Made by a program: the position numbers and the translations under genes
In this document: positions 41,781 through 49,624 of the stretch, one piece after another
How positions within the stretch are numbered: the first letter of the stretch is position 1
Layout: each line of letters begins with the position of its first letter
The notes under the pieces: model-generated
Databases searched by the model: none
Seen by the model: only the letters and a program-made list of their open reading frames with translations
What the model was told of the DNA's origin: nothing
Assembly: GCA_947307415.1 (NCBI GenBank)
Contig: CAMZJA010000008.1
Location: forward strand, 16,097-80,096
DNA length: 64,000 nt
Direction: 5' to 3'
Origin: an uncultured Bacteroidales bacterium
GTDB taxonomy: Bacteria; Bacteroidota; Bacteroidia; Bacteroidales; F082

Positions 41781-43529
41781 CTAAATATTCTCTACCACAA
41801 CCTCAGCGATATCTTTCACCGCGACCGGCGATTTTCTTACGAATGTCTTAAGGCAAAGCGGACAAGCCGTCACAATCTGTTCAGGGTTATTGAACATCAA
41901 GTCGTTAACCGAATTTTCAGTTATCTCGTCGCGCTCTTGCTGTGTAAGGTTGAAGCTGCCCAAACTTCCGCCGCAGCAGATGCTCAGCTCTTTCTCCGAC
42001 TTCGCTTTCTTCAGATTACCAACATTTTCAATCACTTCGCGAGGCTCGTCGTAGACTCCGAATGCACGGCCGAGCTCACATGGGTCGTGATACACATAGT
42101 TCACCTCACCCTTGTTGACTTTCAGCTTACCCTTCTTGATCAACTCGTCGATATACTGCGTATGATGCTGAATCTCAATGCCTTCAAGATGATATTCATC
42201 TTTAAAGACCTTATAGCAGATAGGGCAAGAAAGCACTAGCTTCTTGGCACCTGATTTCTTTATCAACTCTGTGTTTTTAGCAATCATAGCTTGTGCTTCA
42301 GCGGTTTTTCCACTTAACAGCATCGGTCGGCCGCAGCAGATGCCACCGTCTTTGTCCATGAAGTCATAGTTTTCGCCAGCAGACTCCATGATTTGCTTCA
42401 TCGAGCGCATGATTTTAGGTGTGAGCTGGGTCATGCAGCCGGCGAAATAAAGGACTTTGTTATTGTTGGATAAGATTTCTCCACTACGCTGCGTTTCGGT
42501 CGAAATGACATCGAGATATGAATGGTCGCTATTAATATTATAAGGTACAGCCGCTCTCTGGCTGAATTTGATGTCGCACGACTCGATGCTCACAGGACAT
42601 ACCATGACGCACTTGCCGCACATCAGGCAGGTCTCAGCAATGCGTTTAGCCTCTGCGTCATCAGCATTTCTTAACTTTTTCATGAAATAAGCCGAGGTGT
42701 TGCCACTGTTTTTGTCGTTGACACTCATAGGGCAAGCATCGATGCACAAACCGCAGCTCGGACATGAATAAATCTGGGCCAAGGCATATCCTTTTCTTGG
42801 CTCGCGTGCATTCAAACCTGCATGACGCAGCAAGATAAACAGCGCCTCTGTCGGGATGTGCATATAGCGAGTGAATGGCAGCATGCACATAAAGATGCAC
42901 AAATCAATGGAATAAGCCCACCAGAAGCCCATTATGTTGGTCTTTTCGGCTAAAAGTCGCAAGGGGAAAATAGTCCACAAAGCGAAACGGATCATATTGT
43001 CGGCGAGACCGAACTTCGTGACACGCTTCACTCCCACTATCTTCGAGTAAATCTTCTTCACCACAGCGATGAGGATACCGCTGATTATCATCAGTAGGAA
43101 GAAATCCATCAAGAAAGCGAAAACAGGTGTCTCCGTTGCGAAGAATTTGTAGAAAATAGGATAATAGAAATTGGTGAACATGCCTTCAAAACCCTGAACC
43201 TCAACATTTTGCAATGGTTTCAAGGTAAACAGCATGATATGTCCTATCACTATGATCATGAACCAGCCGAAAGCGATAGCCGAGTGCATATAACCTAGCA
43301 CAGGGTTGCGTTTCCAGATTTTCACGTGGAATAGGCAGTCACCAAACAGGTCGCGGATGTTAGCCCAAGCGGTCTTTGGAGTCACAAGCGAGCGCCAGAA
43401 CTGTTTCCTGTCGTCTTTCGGAAGCTGAGCTATTACTCGCAAAAGTCCCACTACGCAGTACGTCAGCACGAAAGCCATGCCGAGCACAAACGGGAGCACA
43501 AAAGGATGAAATATTATTTGAGGATTCAT
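41781..43529 (-). CDS. Membrane-bound Hdr/DsrMK-like iron-sulfur oxidoreductase (HdrE-HdrD fusion type)
   Basis: 582 residues. The N-terminal 250 residues hold about five membrane helices like a NarI/DsrM cytochrome-type subunit. Two ferredoxin clusters follow, CPSCGLCIDACP and CLMCGKCVMVCP. The C-terminal half has two CCG domains: GCMTQLTP...GGICCGRP and DPCELG...ICCGGSLG, which bind noncubane clusters in HdrB/D. It probably exchanges electrons between the quinone pool and the HdrABC-like proteins encoded upstream. Residues near 341-353 (VISTETQRSGEI) are a palindromic repeat read in frame. Starts as ATGA on the stop of the 103-residue ferredoxin-like gene. Confidence 0.87.
   Translation of the reverse strand: MNPQIIFHPFVLPFVLGMAFVLTYCVVGLLRVIAQLPKDDRKQFWRSLVTPKTAWANIRDLFGDCLFHVKIWKRNPVLGYMHSAIAFGWFMIIVIGHIMLFTLKPLQNVEVQGFEGMFTNFYYPIFYKFFATETPVFAFLMDFFLLMIISGILIAVVKKIYSKIVGVKRVTKFGLADNMIRFALWTIFPLRLLAEKTNIMGFWWAYSIDLCIFMCMLPFTRYMHIPTEALFILLRHAGLNAREPRKGYALAQIYSCPSCGLCIDACPMSVNDKNSGNTSAYFMKKLRNADDAEAKRIAETCLMCGKCVMVCPVSIESCDIKFSQRAAVPYNINSDHSYLDVISTETQRSGEILSNNNKVLYFAGCMTQLTPKIMRSMKQIMESAGENYDFMDKDGGICCGRPMLLSGKTAEAQAMIAKNTELIKKSGAKKLVLSCPICYKVFKDEYHLEGIEIQHHTQYIDELIKKGKLKVNKGEVNYVYHDPCELGRAFGVYDEPREVIENVGNLKKAKSEKELSICCGGSLGSFNLTQQERDEITENSVNDLMFNNPEQIVTACPLCLKTFVRKSPVAVKDIAEVVVENI
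42473..42510. repeat. Palindromic repeat inside the HdrD-like gene
   Basis: AGATTTCTCCACT and GTCGAAATGACA ends; on the minus strand read as DVISTETQRSGEIL, in the linker between the ferredoxin and CCG parts. Confidence 0.75.
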
Positions 43530-43837
43530 CTTGTAATGTCTAATAAAATCTTACGAATATTGATGCCGCGCGGACACACGAGGGTGCATTTGCCGCAGAG
43601 CATGCAACGTTGAATCATTTTCTTTGCCTCGTCTTCCTTGCCTCTCTGCAGCATTAGAAGGATGCGTCGGAAGCTCATCTCGGTGAAGTTTCCAGCAGTG
43701 CAAGTCGCTGTGCATGAGCCACATGCGATGCAAGTGTTGATGTCGGGATTCGTCTCCTTCAGACGGTTGAACGTCGTCAGGTCGACGGTGTCCATCTTGA
43801 CATGCGAGCTTGGTGACAAACAAAAACCGAAATCCAT
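43526..43837 (-). CDS. HdrC-like 4Fe-4S dicluster protein
   Basis: 103 residues with two clusters, CIACGSCTATC and CMLCGKCTLVCPRG, and little else. It resembles the short HdrC or QmoC soluble part and probably links the FAD protein to the membrane protein. In the second cluster motif the last Cys is followed by PRG as expected; in the first the usual proline after the fourth cysteine is Thr. It overlaps the next gene (ATGA) and starts three bases after the HdrA-like gene. Confidence 0.87.
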   Translation of the reverse strand: MDFGFCLSPSSHVKMDTVDLTTFNRLKETNPDINTCIACGSCTATCTAGNFTEMSFRRILLMLQRGKEDEAKKMIQRCMLCGKCTLVCPRGINIRKILLDITR

Positions 43838-43840
43838 GGC

Positions 43841-44848
43841 TTACCTATTAATATAATTAAACACTTGAGTTGCCACCGAACGTGCCTCGCCGATGGTGTC
43901 GGGCAACGATTTAGGAGCGGTGCATGCGCCAGCCACGAACACGCCGTCTTGAGCGGTGTCGTTCATGCCAAGATACATGTTCTTAATCTGCATGAAACCG
44001 TCGCTATTGTTAGCAACACCAAGTTTTTGCTGAATAGCGTCGATGCTCTTGTTTTTCTCCATGCTGCACATCAAAACGAGAACGTCGAGGGTCATCTTCA
44101 GCGGTTTGCCGAACAAAGTGTCCTCCGCCTTTATGACGAGACGGCCGTCCATATCTTCCGACACCTCGCAAACACGTCCGCGGACGCATTTCACGTCGAA
44201 GTCTTTCTGGGTCTTCAGATAAAGGTCTTCATAACCTGGACCGAACATACGCAAATCCATGTAGAAAGTGTAAACCTCAGCATCAGGGAACACTTCCTTG
44301 ATCTCACAGGCCTGTTTCAATGCTGTGGTGCAGCACACCTTCGAGCAATAGGTGTTGCAAACTTTCACGTCGCGGGCGCCAACGCAATGAACGAAACCGA
44401 TCTTCTTCGGATTATTAATGCGTGCGTCCTTGCCAGTTCTGAAGAACTTCTCGAGTTCGACGCTGGTCATCACGTTGTTATAGATGCCATAGCCGTATTC
44501 CTGCTTTCTCTCAGCCTTGAAGACATCAAATCCCGTCGCAAGAACAACCGCCTTGGCGTCAATCTTTTCATTATTGCTTAAAATAGCATGAAAACCATCG
44601 TTATCTCTTTGAATATCAGCAACTTCAGTATTAAGATATGTCTTAACGCCTTTCACCTGCTCAAGCATCTGATCCACCACGTCTTTGGCAGGATGAAACG
44701 CCGGGAACAGCCTGTCCCACTGTGCGATATGACCGCCAAGAGCCTCGCTTTTTTCAACAATAATTGGTGTCAGCCCCATTTTCTGCAACTGTGTGGCTGC
44801 TTCCATTCCGGCGGCTCCACCGCCAATAATCAATATATTCTCTTTCAT
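43841..44848 (-). CDS. HdrA/QmoA-like FAD-dependent oxidoreductase
   Basis: 335 residues. The N-terminal Rossmann motif is ILIIGGGAAGMEAATQL; the HdrA-type cysteine segment is HCVGARDVKVCNTYCSKVCC near residues 155-175; FVAGACTAPKSLPDTIGEA closes the FAD site. Full HdrA proteins carry extra ferredoxin domains and exceed 600 residues; this short form is closer to QmoA-type or minimal HdrA proteins. Electron bifurcation would normally need the missing domains, so a plain electron-transfer role is more likely. Third gene of the operon. Confidence 0.87.
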   Translation of the reverse strand: MKENILIIGGGAAGMEAATQLQKMGLTPIIVEKSEALGGHIAQWDRLFPAFHPAKDVVDQMLEQVKGVKTYLNTEVADIQRDNDGFHAILSNNEKIDAKAVVLATGFDVFKAERKQEYGYGIYNNVMTSVELEKFFRTGKDARINNPKKIGFVHCVGARDVKVCNTYCSKVCCTTALKQACEIKEVFPDAEVYTFYMDLRMFGPGYEDLYLKTQKDFDVKCVRGRVCEVSEDMDGRLVIKAEDTLFGKPLKMTLDVLVLMCSMEKNKSIDAIQQKLGVANNSDGFMQIKNMYLGMNDTAQDGVFVAGACTAPKSLPDTIGEARSVATQVFNYINR

Positions 44849-44861
44849 AACTTATTGATAA

Positions 44862-45932
44862 TCAAACTGATTTAATACACGACGGGCACATCGGCTGACC
44901 GAGGTCTTTGCCGTTCAAGCCCTGATATTTTTTCTTCGGATCGTATGGGATTCCCATCTTTTCGAGAAGCGGCTCAATTGCCACCTGATGCATCTGCAAA
45001 CCGAGGTCCCACGGGTCGTAACCCATCACCAAGCCAGCCACTTCCTCGTATGTCAAAGCTGGAATGCCATAGCCGTTCTTGCCGTAGGTCTTGCCTGTCT
45101 GCTCAGCAATGACATATTGCCATCTGTCAAGGAAATAAGGGCATCCAGGACAGTTGGTGATGATCAGATCAGGCTCGTATGGCTCCATCGACTCGAATTT
45201 CTTGTGAGTGTTCGACTCCGAATATCCACGGTTGGCCTGCACAAAATACTGGCGGAATCCAAATCCGCAGCATTGACGGCGTTCAGGATAGTCGACGACC
45301 TCGCCACCCCAAGCTTCAATCATTCCGACCAAGACATGCGGATATTCCGCACCACCGAAGCCTTTCGACGGAAACATCTTCGAATAGTGGCATCCTATGT
45401 GTTCAACCACCTTCAAAGGCTTGCCAGTCTTAACATTCACAAGCGGAAACTTCATCTGTTTCGCAATCTCAAACCTGAATTTATAAATAAGGTCGCTGGC
45501 ATGAGCGAGATATTTCGGCTTTGCGAACTCTTTCTTGCAAGAATCCCAGAGATACTGGCGAATCTTAGCCTCCAATTCAGGATATTCGTGCCAGGTCTCA
45601 AGTGTCTCGGTATAGCATCCAAACGAAGTGATACATGAGCAGACGTAGTTTTCATAGCCGCTCTCCTTCATCAATGCAAACTGACGGGCTATGATAGTCA
45701 TTGCCGTCTCCTGAGGAATGGTGTCGCTGTGATAAGCAATACCGCCACAGGTTGTATGATATGGGTTTTCATAAAAATCCTTGCCAAGCTTGTTCCTCGT
45801 GATGTCCAAAAAAGTCACTTCCGAGCCTGGCCAAAATGCCTGACGGATACAACTTCTCACATAAAAATAATGGTCATCTGGAATGTCTTTCTGATAATCC
45901 GCCCAAATCTTCTGTTTTCCTTCAATAATCAT
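44862..45932 (-). CDS. HdrB-like CCG-domain protein
   Basis: 356 residues. The CCG domain shows GCHYSKMFPSKGFGG, RRQCCGFGFRQYF and ITNCPGCPYFLDRWQ, the ligand pattern for a noncubane 4Fe-4S cluster. The N-terminal domain is a weaker match (HTTCGGIAYHSDTIP, VCSCITSFGCYTE), and a short tail has MCPSC. It is longer than HdrB (about 290). The active-site partner is unknown; no coenzyme M or B genes are expected in this lineage. It lies between the HdrC-like and HdrA-like genes. Confidence 0.85.
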   Translation of the reverse strand: MIIEGKQKIWADYQKDIPDDHYFYVRSCIRQAFWPGSEVTFLDITRNKLGKDFYENPYHTTCGGIAYHSDTIPQETAMTIIARQFALMKESGYENYVCSCITSFGCYTETLETWHEYPELEAKIRQYLWDSCKKEFAKPKYLAHASDLIYKFRFEIAKQMKFPLVNVKTGKPLKVVEHIGCHYSKMFPSKGFGGAEYPHVLVGMIEAWGGEVVDYPERRQCCGFGFRQYFVQANRGYSESNTHKKFESMEPYEPDLIITNCPGCPYFLDRWQYVIAEQTGKTYGKNGYGIPALTYEEVAGLVMGYDPWDLGLQMHQVAIEPLLEKMGIPYDPKKKYQGLNGKDLGQPMCPSCIKSV

Positions 45933-45978
45933 TGATATTCAAAGATTTAAAATTTAAAATTCAAAATTTTATCTAAAA

Positions 45979-46692
45979 CTAATGATTGAGATGTTTTTCC
46001 CAGTCGTTTTCAGTGTAAACTTTCATGAAATATTCCTCATCGGAAAGATTTTCTTTCACTGCTTCTTCGTGAGCATCACCAAGAACCTGTTCCATCAGTT
46101 CGGTGGCGCCTGTAACATCGAAGATATTCTTAAGCTGGTCGAGGCTTTCCTTTGGAATCTTACGCAATCCGCCTGGACCGTCACCGTCGAGGTTCGAGCC
46201 CATGCGCGCATGAAGATCGTCCAAATTGTCGTTAATCCACTTGCCAACAGGACCGAATTCCTTGTGTGTCTCATAGTCGAAAGTGCGCGGATAGACGCAA
46301 TAGCCGTAGTTTAAAATATTTGAACACAGGTCTTTAACAACCACGTACTGTTGTCTTCCCTTCTCCGATTGCATATAAAGTCCGCTTCTCATCGAAAGTT
46401 TGCGCAAAGCCATGATAACCAATCCAGGAGCATTAGCTCTAGGGCAACGTGTCACACACGACATGCACTCGCCGCAGTACCAGATAGTGTCGCTTTTCAA
46501 CAAATCCTCAAGATCCTGCTCATTTTTACGCGCCACAATGTTCACAATGTTCTTCGGATTGTATTTGTAAAATTCCGCTGCCGGACAAACAGCCGTGCAC
46601 ACGCCACAGTTCATGCAGGCTTTCATGCCCTCTTTTATTCTGTAATCCTTGTATAGTTCCTCAACAAGATGTCCCTTAAATCTATATTCCAT
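45979..46692 (-). CDS. HdrC-like 4Fe-4S protein (first gene of operon)
   Basis: 237 residues. Two clusters near the N terminus: CMNCGVCTAVCPAAEF (about residue 26) and WYCGECMSCVTRCPR (about residue 71). The C-terminal 130 residues are helical, with YEThKE-like and LGDAHEEAVKENL parts, and lack more cysteines. It should pass electrons between the HdrA-like and HdrB-like subunits. A promoter (46736-46765) and two identical inverted repeats (46710-46727, 46772-46789) lie upstream, suggesting regulated expression of the whole operon. Confidence 0.87.
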   Translation of the reverse strand: MEYRFKGHLVEELYKDYRIKEGMKACMNCGVCTAVCPAAEFYKYNPKNIVNIVARKNEQDLEDLLKSDTIWYCGECMSCVTRCPRANAPGLVIMALRKLSMRSGLYMQSEKGRQQYVVVKDLCSNILNYGYCVYPRTFDYETHKEFGPVGKWINDNLDDLHARMGSNLDGDGPGGLRKIPKESLDQLKNIFDVTGATELMEQVLGDAHEEAVKENLSDEEYFMKVYTENDWEKHLNH

Positions 46693-46709
46693 AAAAGTAA
46701 ATTAGTATA

Positions 46710-46789
46710 TAGTAAATCATTTTACTAACAAAGTGCAAAAATAACAAAATTTTGAAAAGCCCAAACAAGAATAGTAAAATTTTTTACTA
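46710..46789. promoter_or_regulatory. Two TAGTAAA-N4-TTTACTA inverted repeats (candidate operators)
   Basis: TAGTAAA (46710-46716) with TTTACTA (46721-46727), and TAGTAAA (46772-46778) with TTTACTA (46783-46789), both with four bases between. They flank the putative Hdr operon promoter, in the divergent space between it and glmS. The regulator is not in the window as far as I can see. Confidence 0.55.
46736..46765 (-). promoter_or_regulatory. Putative promoter of the Hdr-like operon
   Basis: Minus strand TTTG (plus 46762-46765), 18 bases, TATTTTTG (plus 46736-46743). Transcription would start near 46730, close to the first inverted repeat. Confidence 0.5.
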
Positions 46790-46877
46790 ATTTTTTGAAA
46801 TTATTTTTCAATCATATTTCAGAAAAAATTATTTTTGCAAGTTGAAAAATATTTTTTTGATTTAAATCATTAATAAA

Positions 46878-48725
46878 ATGTGCGGAATTGTAGCATACAT
46901 TGGCAAAAAAGACGCTTATCCGATCTTAATTAACGGATTAAAACGTCTCGAATATCGTGGCTATGACAGTGCCGGAGTAGCATTGTTAAACGATAAAAAC
47001 GAACTCAACGTTTACAAAACAAAAGGCAAAGTCTCTGACTTAGAAGCATTTACCAAAGCCAAGGATATCAGCGGCCACATAGGTATCGCTCACACACGTT
47101 GGGCCACTCACGGCGAGCCTAACGACATCAACGCACACCCGCACCTCTCACGTTCGGGAAACATCGCCTTGATTCACAATGGAATCATCGAGAATTATCT
47201 TACAATCAGGAAGGAACTTGAGAATCGCGGTTATGAATTTAAGTCAAGCACCGACACTGAGGTTTTGGTCAATCTCATTGAAGATGTGCAGCTGACGCAG
47301 AAAGTTGACCTGTTCGAGGCGACCCGTATCGCATTGAACCACGTGAACGGCGCTTATGCAATAGCTTTGATTGAAAAAGGTCATCCTGACACATTGATTG
47401 CAGCGCGTAAAGGCAGTCCTATGGTCGTCGGCATCGGCAAAAACGAGTTCTTTATCGCTTCAGACGCCACCCCTATCGTCGGTTTGACATCGAAGGTGGT
47501 TTACATTGAGAATGAAGAGGTTATGAAGGTAAAACTCGGCGAAGACTTGAAGCTCAAGACCATCGACGATGTTGAGATCACACCTTATATTCAAAAGCTT
47601 CAGCTGAACCTCGAATCGATTGAGAAAGGCGGCTTCGACCACTTCATGCTGAAGGAGATTTACGAGCAGCCTACAACAGTTCGCGACACCATGCGCGGCC
47701 GTCTGCATGCTGACCTCGGCACCGTCACACTTGGCGGCATCTTCGACTATGAAAAGAAGATCCTCAACGCCCGCAACATCATCATCGTGGCTTGCGGAAC
47801 GTCATGGCATGCAGGTTTGGTTGGAAGTTACCTTATTGAATTATATTCTGGCATCCGCGTGAAGGTAGAGTATGCTTCAGAGTTCCGTTATCGTAACCCT
47901 GTCATCTTCCCTGACGATGTCGTCATCGCCATCTCACAGTCTGGCGAGACAGCTGATACCCTTGCTGCCATTGAGATTGCGAAAGAGAAAGGCGCTACAG
48001 TTCTTGGCATCTGTAACGTTATCGGCTCGTCGATTTCGCGTGTCACCGACGCCGGCGTCTACACACATGCAGGTCCGGAAATCGGTGTGGCTTCAACGAA
48101 GGCGTTCACAGCACAGGTGGCAGTTCTCACAATGTTCGCCATCCGCCTTGCTGAACTCACAGGCTACATCCCGAAGTCGAAGATCATGGAACTCATCCAC
48201 GAGCTCGATTTGATTCCTGAAAAAATCAAGACCACTTTGGAGAGAAGCAAAGACATCACAAAAGAGATCGCCATGCAGATGAAAGACGTCCACAACGCCT
48301 TGTATCTCGGCCGTTTGCAAAACTTCCCTGTCGCCCTCGAAGGCGCTCTCAAGCTGAAGGAGATTTCTTATATCCACGCCGAGGGTTATCCTGCAGCAGA
48401 AATGAAACACGGTCCTATCGCATTGATAGACAAAGACATGCCTGTCATCTTCATCGCGACAAACAAGTCAACATACGAGAAGGTCGTTTCTAACGTTCAG
48501 GAGGTTAAGGCTCGTCAAGGTAAGATCATCAGCGTGGTGACTGAAGGTGATGTTTTGGTGAAGGAGATGTCGGACTACGTCATCGAGATTCCTGATACTG
48601 AATGCACTTATGCGCCGTTGTTGGCTACTATCCCGTTGCAGCTCCTCGCCTACTACATCGCTGTGTACCGCGGATGCAACGTCGACCAGCCTCGTAACTT
48701 GGCAAAATCTGTTACAGTTGAATAA
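46878..48725 (+). CDS. glmS: Glutamine--fructose-6-phosphate transaminase (isomerising)
   Basis: 615 residues. Makes glucosamine-6-phosphate from fructose-6-phosphate and glutamine for cell-wall and lipid A synthesis. The Ntn amidohydrolase nucleophile is Cys2 in MCGIVAYIG; THGEPNDINAHPH belongs to the glutaminase site. Two SIS domains follow, with ACGTSWHAGL, ISQSGETADTLAA and ALKLKEISYIHAEGYPAAE; the end DQPRNLAKSVTVE is typical. A -7 box TATTTTTG lies at 46830-46837. No glmS ribozyme is seen in the leader. Confidence 0.97.
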   Translation: MCGIVAYIGKKDAYPILINGLKRLEYRGYDSAGVALLNDKNELNVYKTKGKVSDLEAFTKAKDISGHIGIAHTRWATHGEPNDINAHPHLSRSGNIALIHNGIIENYLTIRKELENRGYEFKSSTDTEVLVNLIEDVQLTQKVDLFEATRIALNHVNGAYAIALIEKGHPDTLIAARKGSPMVVGIGKNEFFIASDATPIVGLTSKVVYIENEEVMKVKLGEDLKLKTIDDVEITPYIQKLQLNLESIEKGGFDHFMLKEIYEQPTTVRDTMRGRLHADLGTVTLGGIFDYEKKILNARNIIIVACGTSWHAGLVGSYLIELYSGIRVKVEYASEFRYRNPVIFPDDVVIAISQSGETADTLAAIEIAKEKGATVLGICNVIGSSISRVTDAGVYTHAGPEIGVASTKAFTAQVAVLTMFAIRLAELTGYIPKSKIMELIHELDLIPEKIKTTLERSKDITKEIAMQMKDVHNALYLGRLQNFPVALEGALKLKEISYIHAEGYPAAEMKHGPIALIDKDMPVIFIATNKSTYEKVVSNVQEVKARQGKIISVVTEGDVLVKEMSDYVIEIPDTECTYAPLLATIPLQLLAYYIAVYRGCNVDQPRNLAKSVTVE

Positions 48726-48732
48726 AAATAGA

Positions 48733-48760
48733 GTTAGATGACGATGTCGTCTAACTTTAT
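48733..48760. terminator. Shared terminator of glmS and the convergent nitroreductase
   Basis: GTTAGATGAC (48733-48742) and GTCGTCTAAC (48746-48755) form a 10-bp stem with one G-T pair, then TTTATTTT on the plus strand; A-rich sequence on the other side gives T-run for the minus strand. The hairpin includes the last codons of the nitroreductase gene. Confidence 0.75.
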
Positions 48761-49366
48761 TTTCGGCACGTAATGCACGCCGTCGACACGGTAATATGCA
48801 CGGCTTTCGTCAACTGAGATTTGTTTCAGTTTTATGTTTTCAGCACCTTTCCCGACCGCCAAAATGGCCAATGGCTCACATTTCAACTCGAAATGCTCTA
48901 CGATATTCGCTTTGTTGAACGCGCAAATCATCACACAATTGAGGCCCATTTCGGTGGCTTTCAACGACATGCTCTGAAGTGATATTCCGAGGTCGATGTC
49001 GATGATTTTAGTCTCAGGCGCTGAAGTGCAGACTATGATAAACGCCTCAGGCTCAGTGCCTTCGTAAGGAAGATGCAGCTCCGGCAACATTCCGCCTAAT
49101 TTAATGTTCTTCAACACGAAATCAGCGTCCTCGCCTTTTGTCACGAGCTTGAAACGCAGCACCTGCTGGTTCTTACCCGACGCGATTTTTGTGTTCACAT
49201 TCACTATTCGCTTCAACATGTCGTTGGTCACCACAAAATCTTTCTTGTAGCCGCGACAGCTACGGTTTTTCTCAAACAGCATATCAAGCGATACATGCTT
49301 AGTCGTTGATTTTCTTGAACTTGAAGAAAACTCTTCCATACGCTTCTCTAAATATCCGTCTGCCAT
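48734..49366 (-). CDS. Nitroreductase-family flavoprotein
   Basis: 210 residues. The start of the domain has FEKNRSCRGYKKDFVVTND (the usual RRSxRxF site), KNQQVLRFKLVT in the FMN phosphate region, and DIDLGISLQSMSLKATEMGLNCVM, the family central helix, followed by CEPLAILAVGKG. An FMN-dependent NAD(P)H reductase of unknown substrate. The first 25 residues are Ser-rich and not part of the fold. Its leader contains TTTAAAG repeats (49369-49412) and a double palindromic repeat. Confidence 0.83.
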   Translation of the reverse strand: MADGYLEKRMEEFSSSSRKSTTKHVSLDMLFEKNRSCRGYKKDFVVTNDMLKRIVNVNTKIASGKNQQVLRFKLVTKGEDADFVLKNIKLGGMLPELHLPYEGTEPEAFIIVCTSAPETKIIDIDLGISLQSMSLKATEMGLNCVMICAFNKANIVEHFELKCEPLAILAVGKGAENIKLKQISVDESRAYYRVDGVHYVPKIKLDDIVI

Positions 49367-49421
49367 AGTAGTTTAAAGTTTAAAAGTTTTTAAAGTTTTA
49401 AAGTTTAAAGTGCTATCCTTT

Positions 49422-49515
49422 CGTCATTTCGAGCGTAACGAAGTGAAGTCGAGAAATCTCATAATTTGAAGGAGATTTCTCCATTCCGCTCCGCTCCAGT
49501 CGAAATAACGTGACA
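49422..49515. repeat. Two inverted palindromic repeats, intergenic
   Basis: Copy one (49422-49465) runs CGTCATTTCGAGCG to GAGAAATCTC; copy two (49471-49515) is in the opposite direction, GGAGATTTCTCC to GTCGAAATAACGTGACA. Together they can fold into one long hairpin. Same family as the copies inside ribBA, ribD, the AmgK and MurU genes, the HdrD-like gene and the sugar kinase. Confidence 0.85.
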
Positions 49516-49563
49516 AAAATACAAAAAAACAGCTAATTGTTCAGCATTTTTAATGTCAAAAAA

Positions 49564-49591
49564 CTAAGGTCTAAGGTCTAAAGTCTAAAGT
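49564..49591. repeat. 7-bp tandem repeat in the DUF5686-gene promoter spacer
   Basis: CTAAGGT, CTAAGGT, CTAAAGT, CTAAAGT in a row. The -7 box TATTTTTG is at 49600-49607, so the expected -33 position falls inside the repeat; changes in copy number could alter promoter strength. Confidence 0.75.
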
Positions 49592-49624
49592 CTTTTTTGT
49601 ATTTTTGCATTCAAATTGATCTTG

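Noticed and set aside
46878-46900. glmS ribozyme in the glmS leader
   Set aside because: The 185-base upstream region is AT-rich and shows none of the conserved ribozyme core; such ribozymes are known mainly from Firmicutes.
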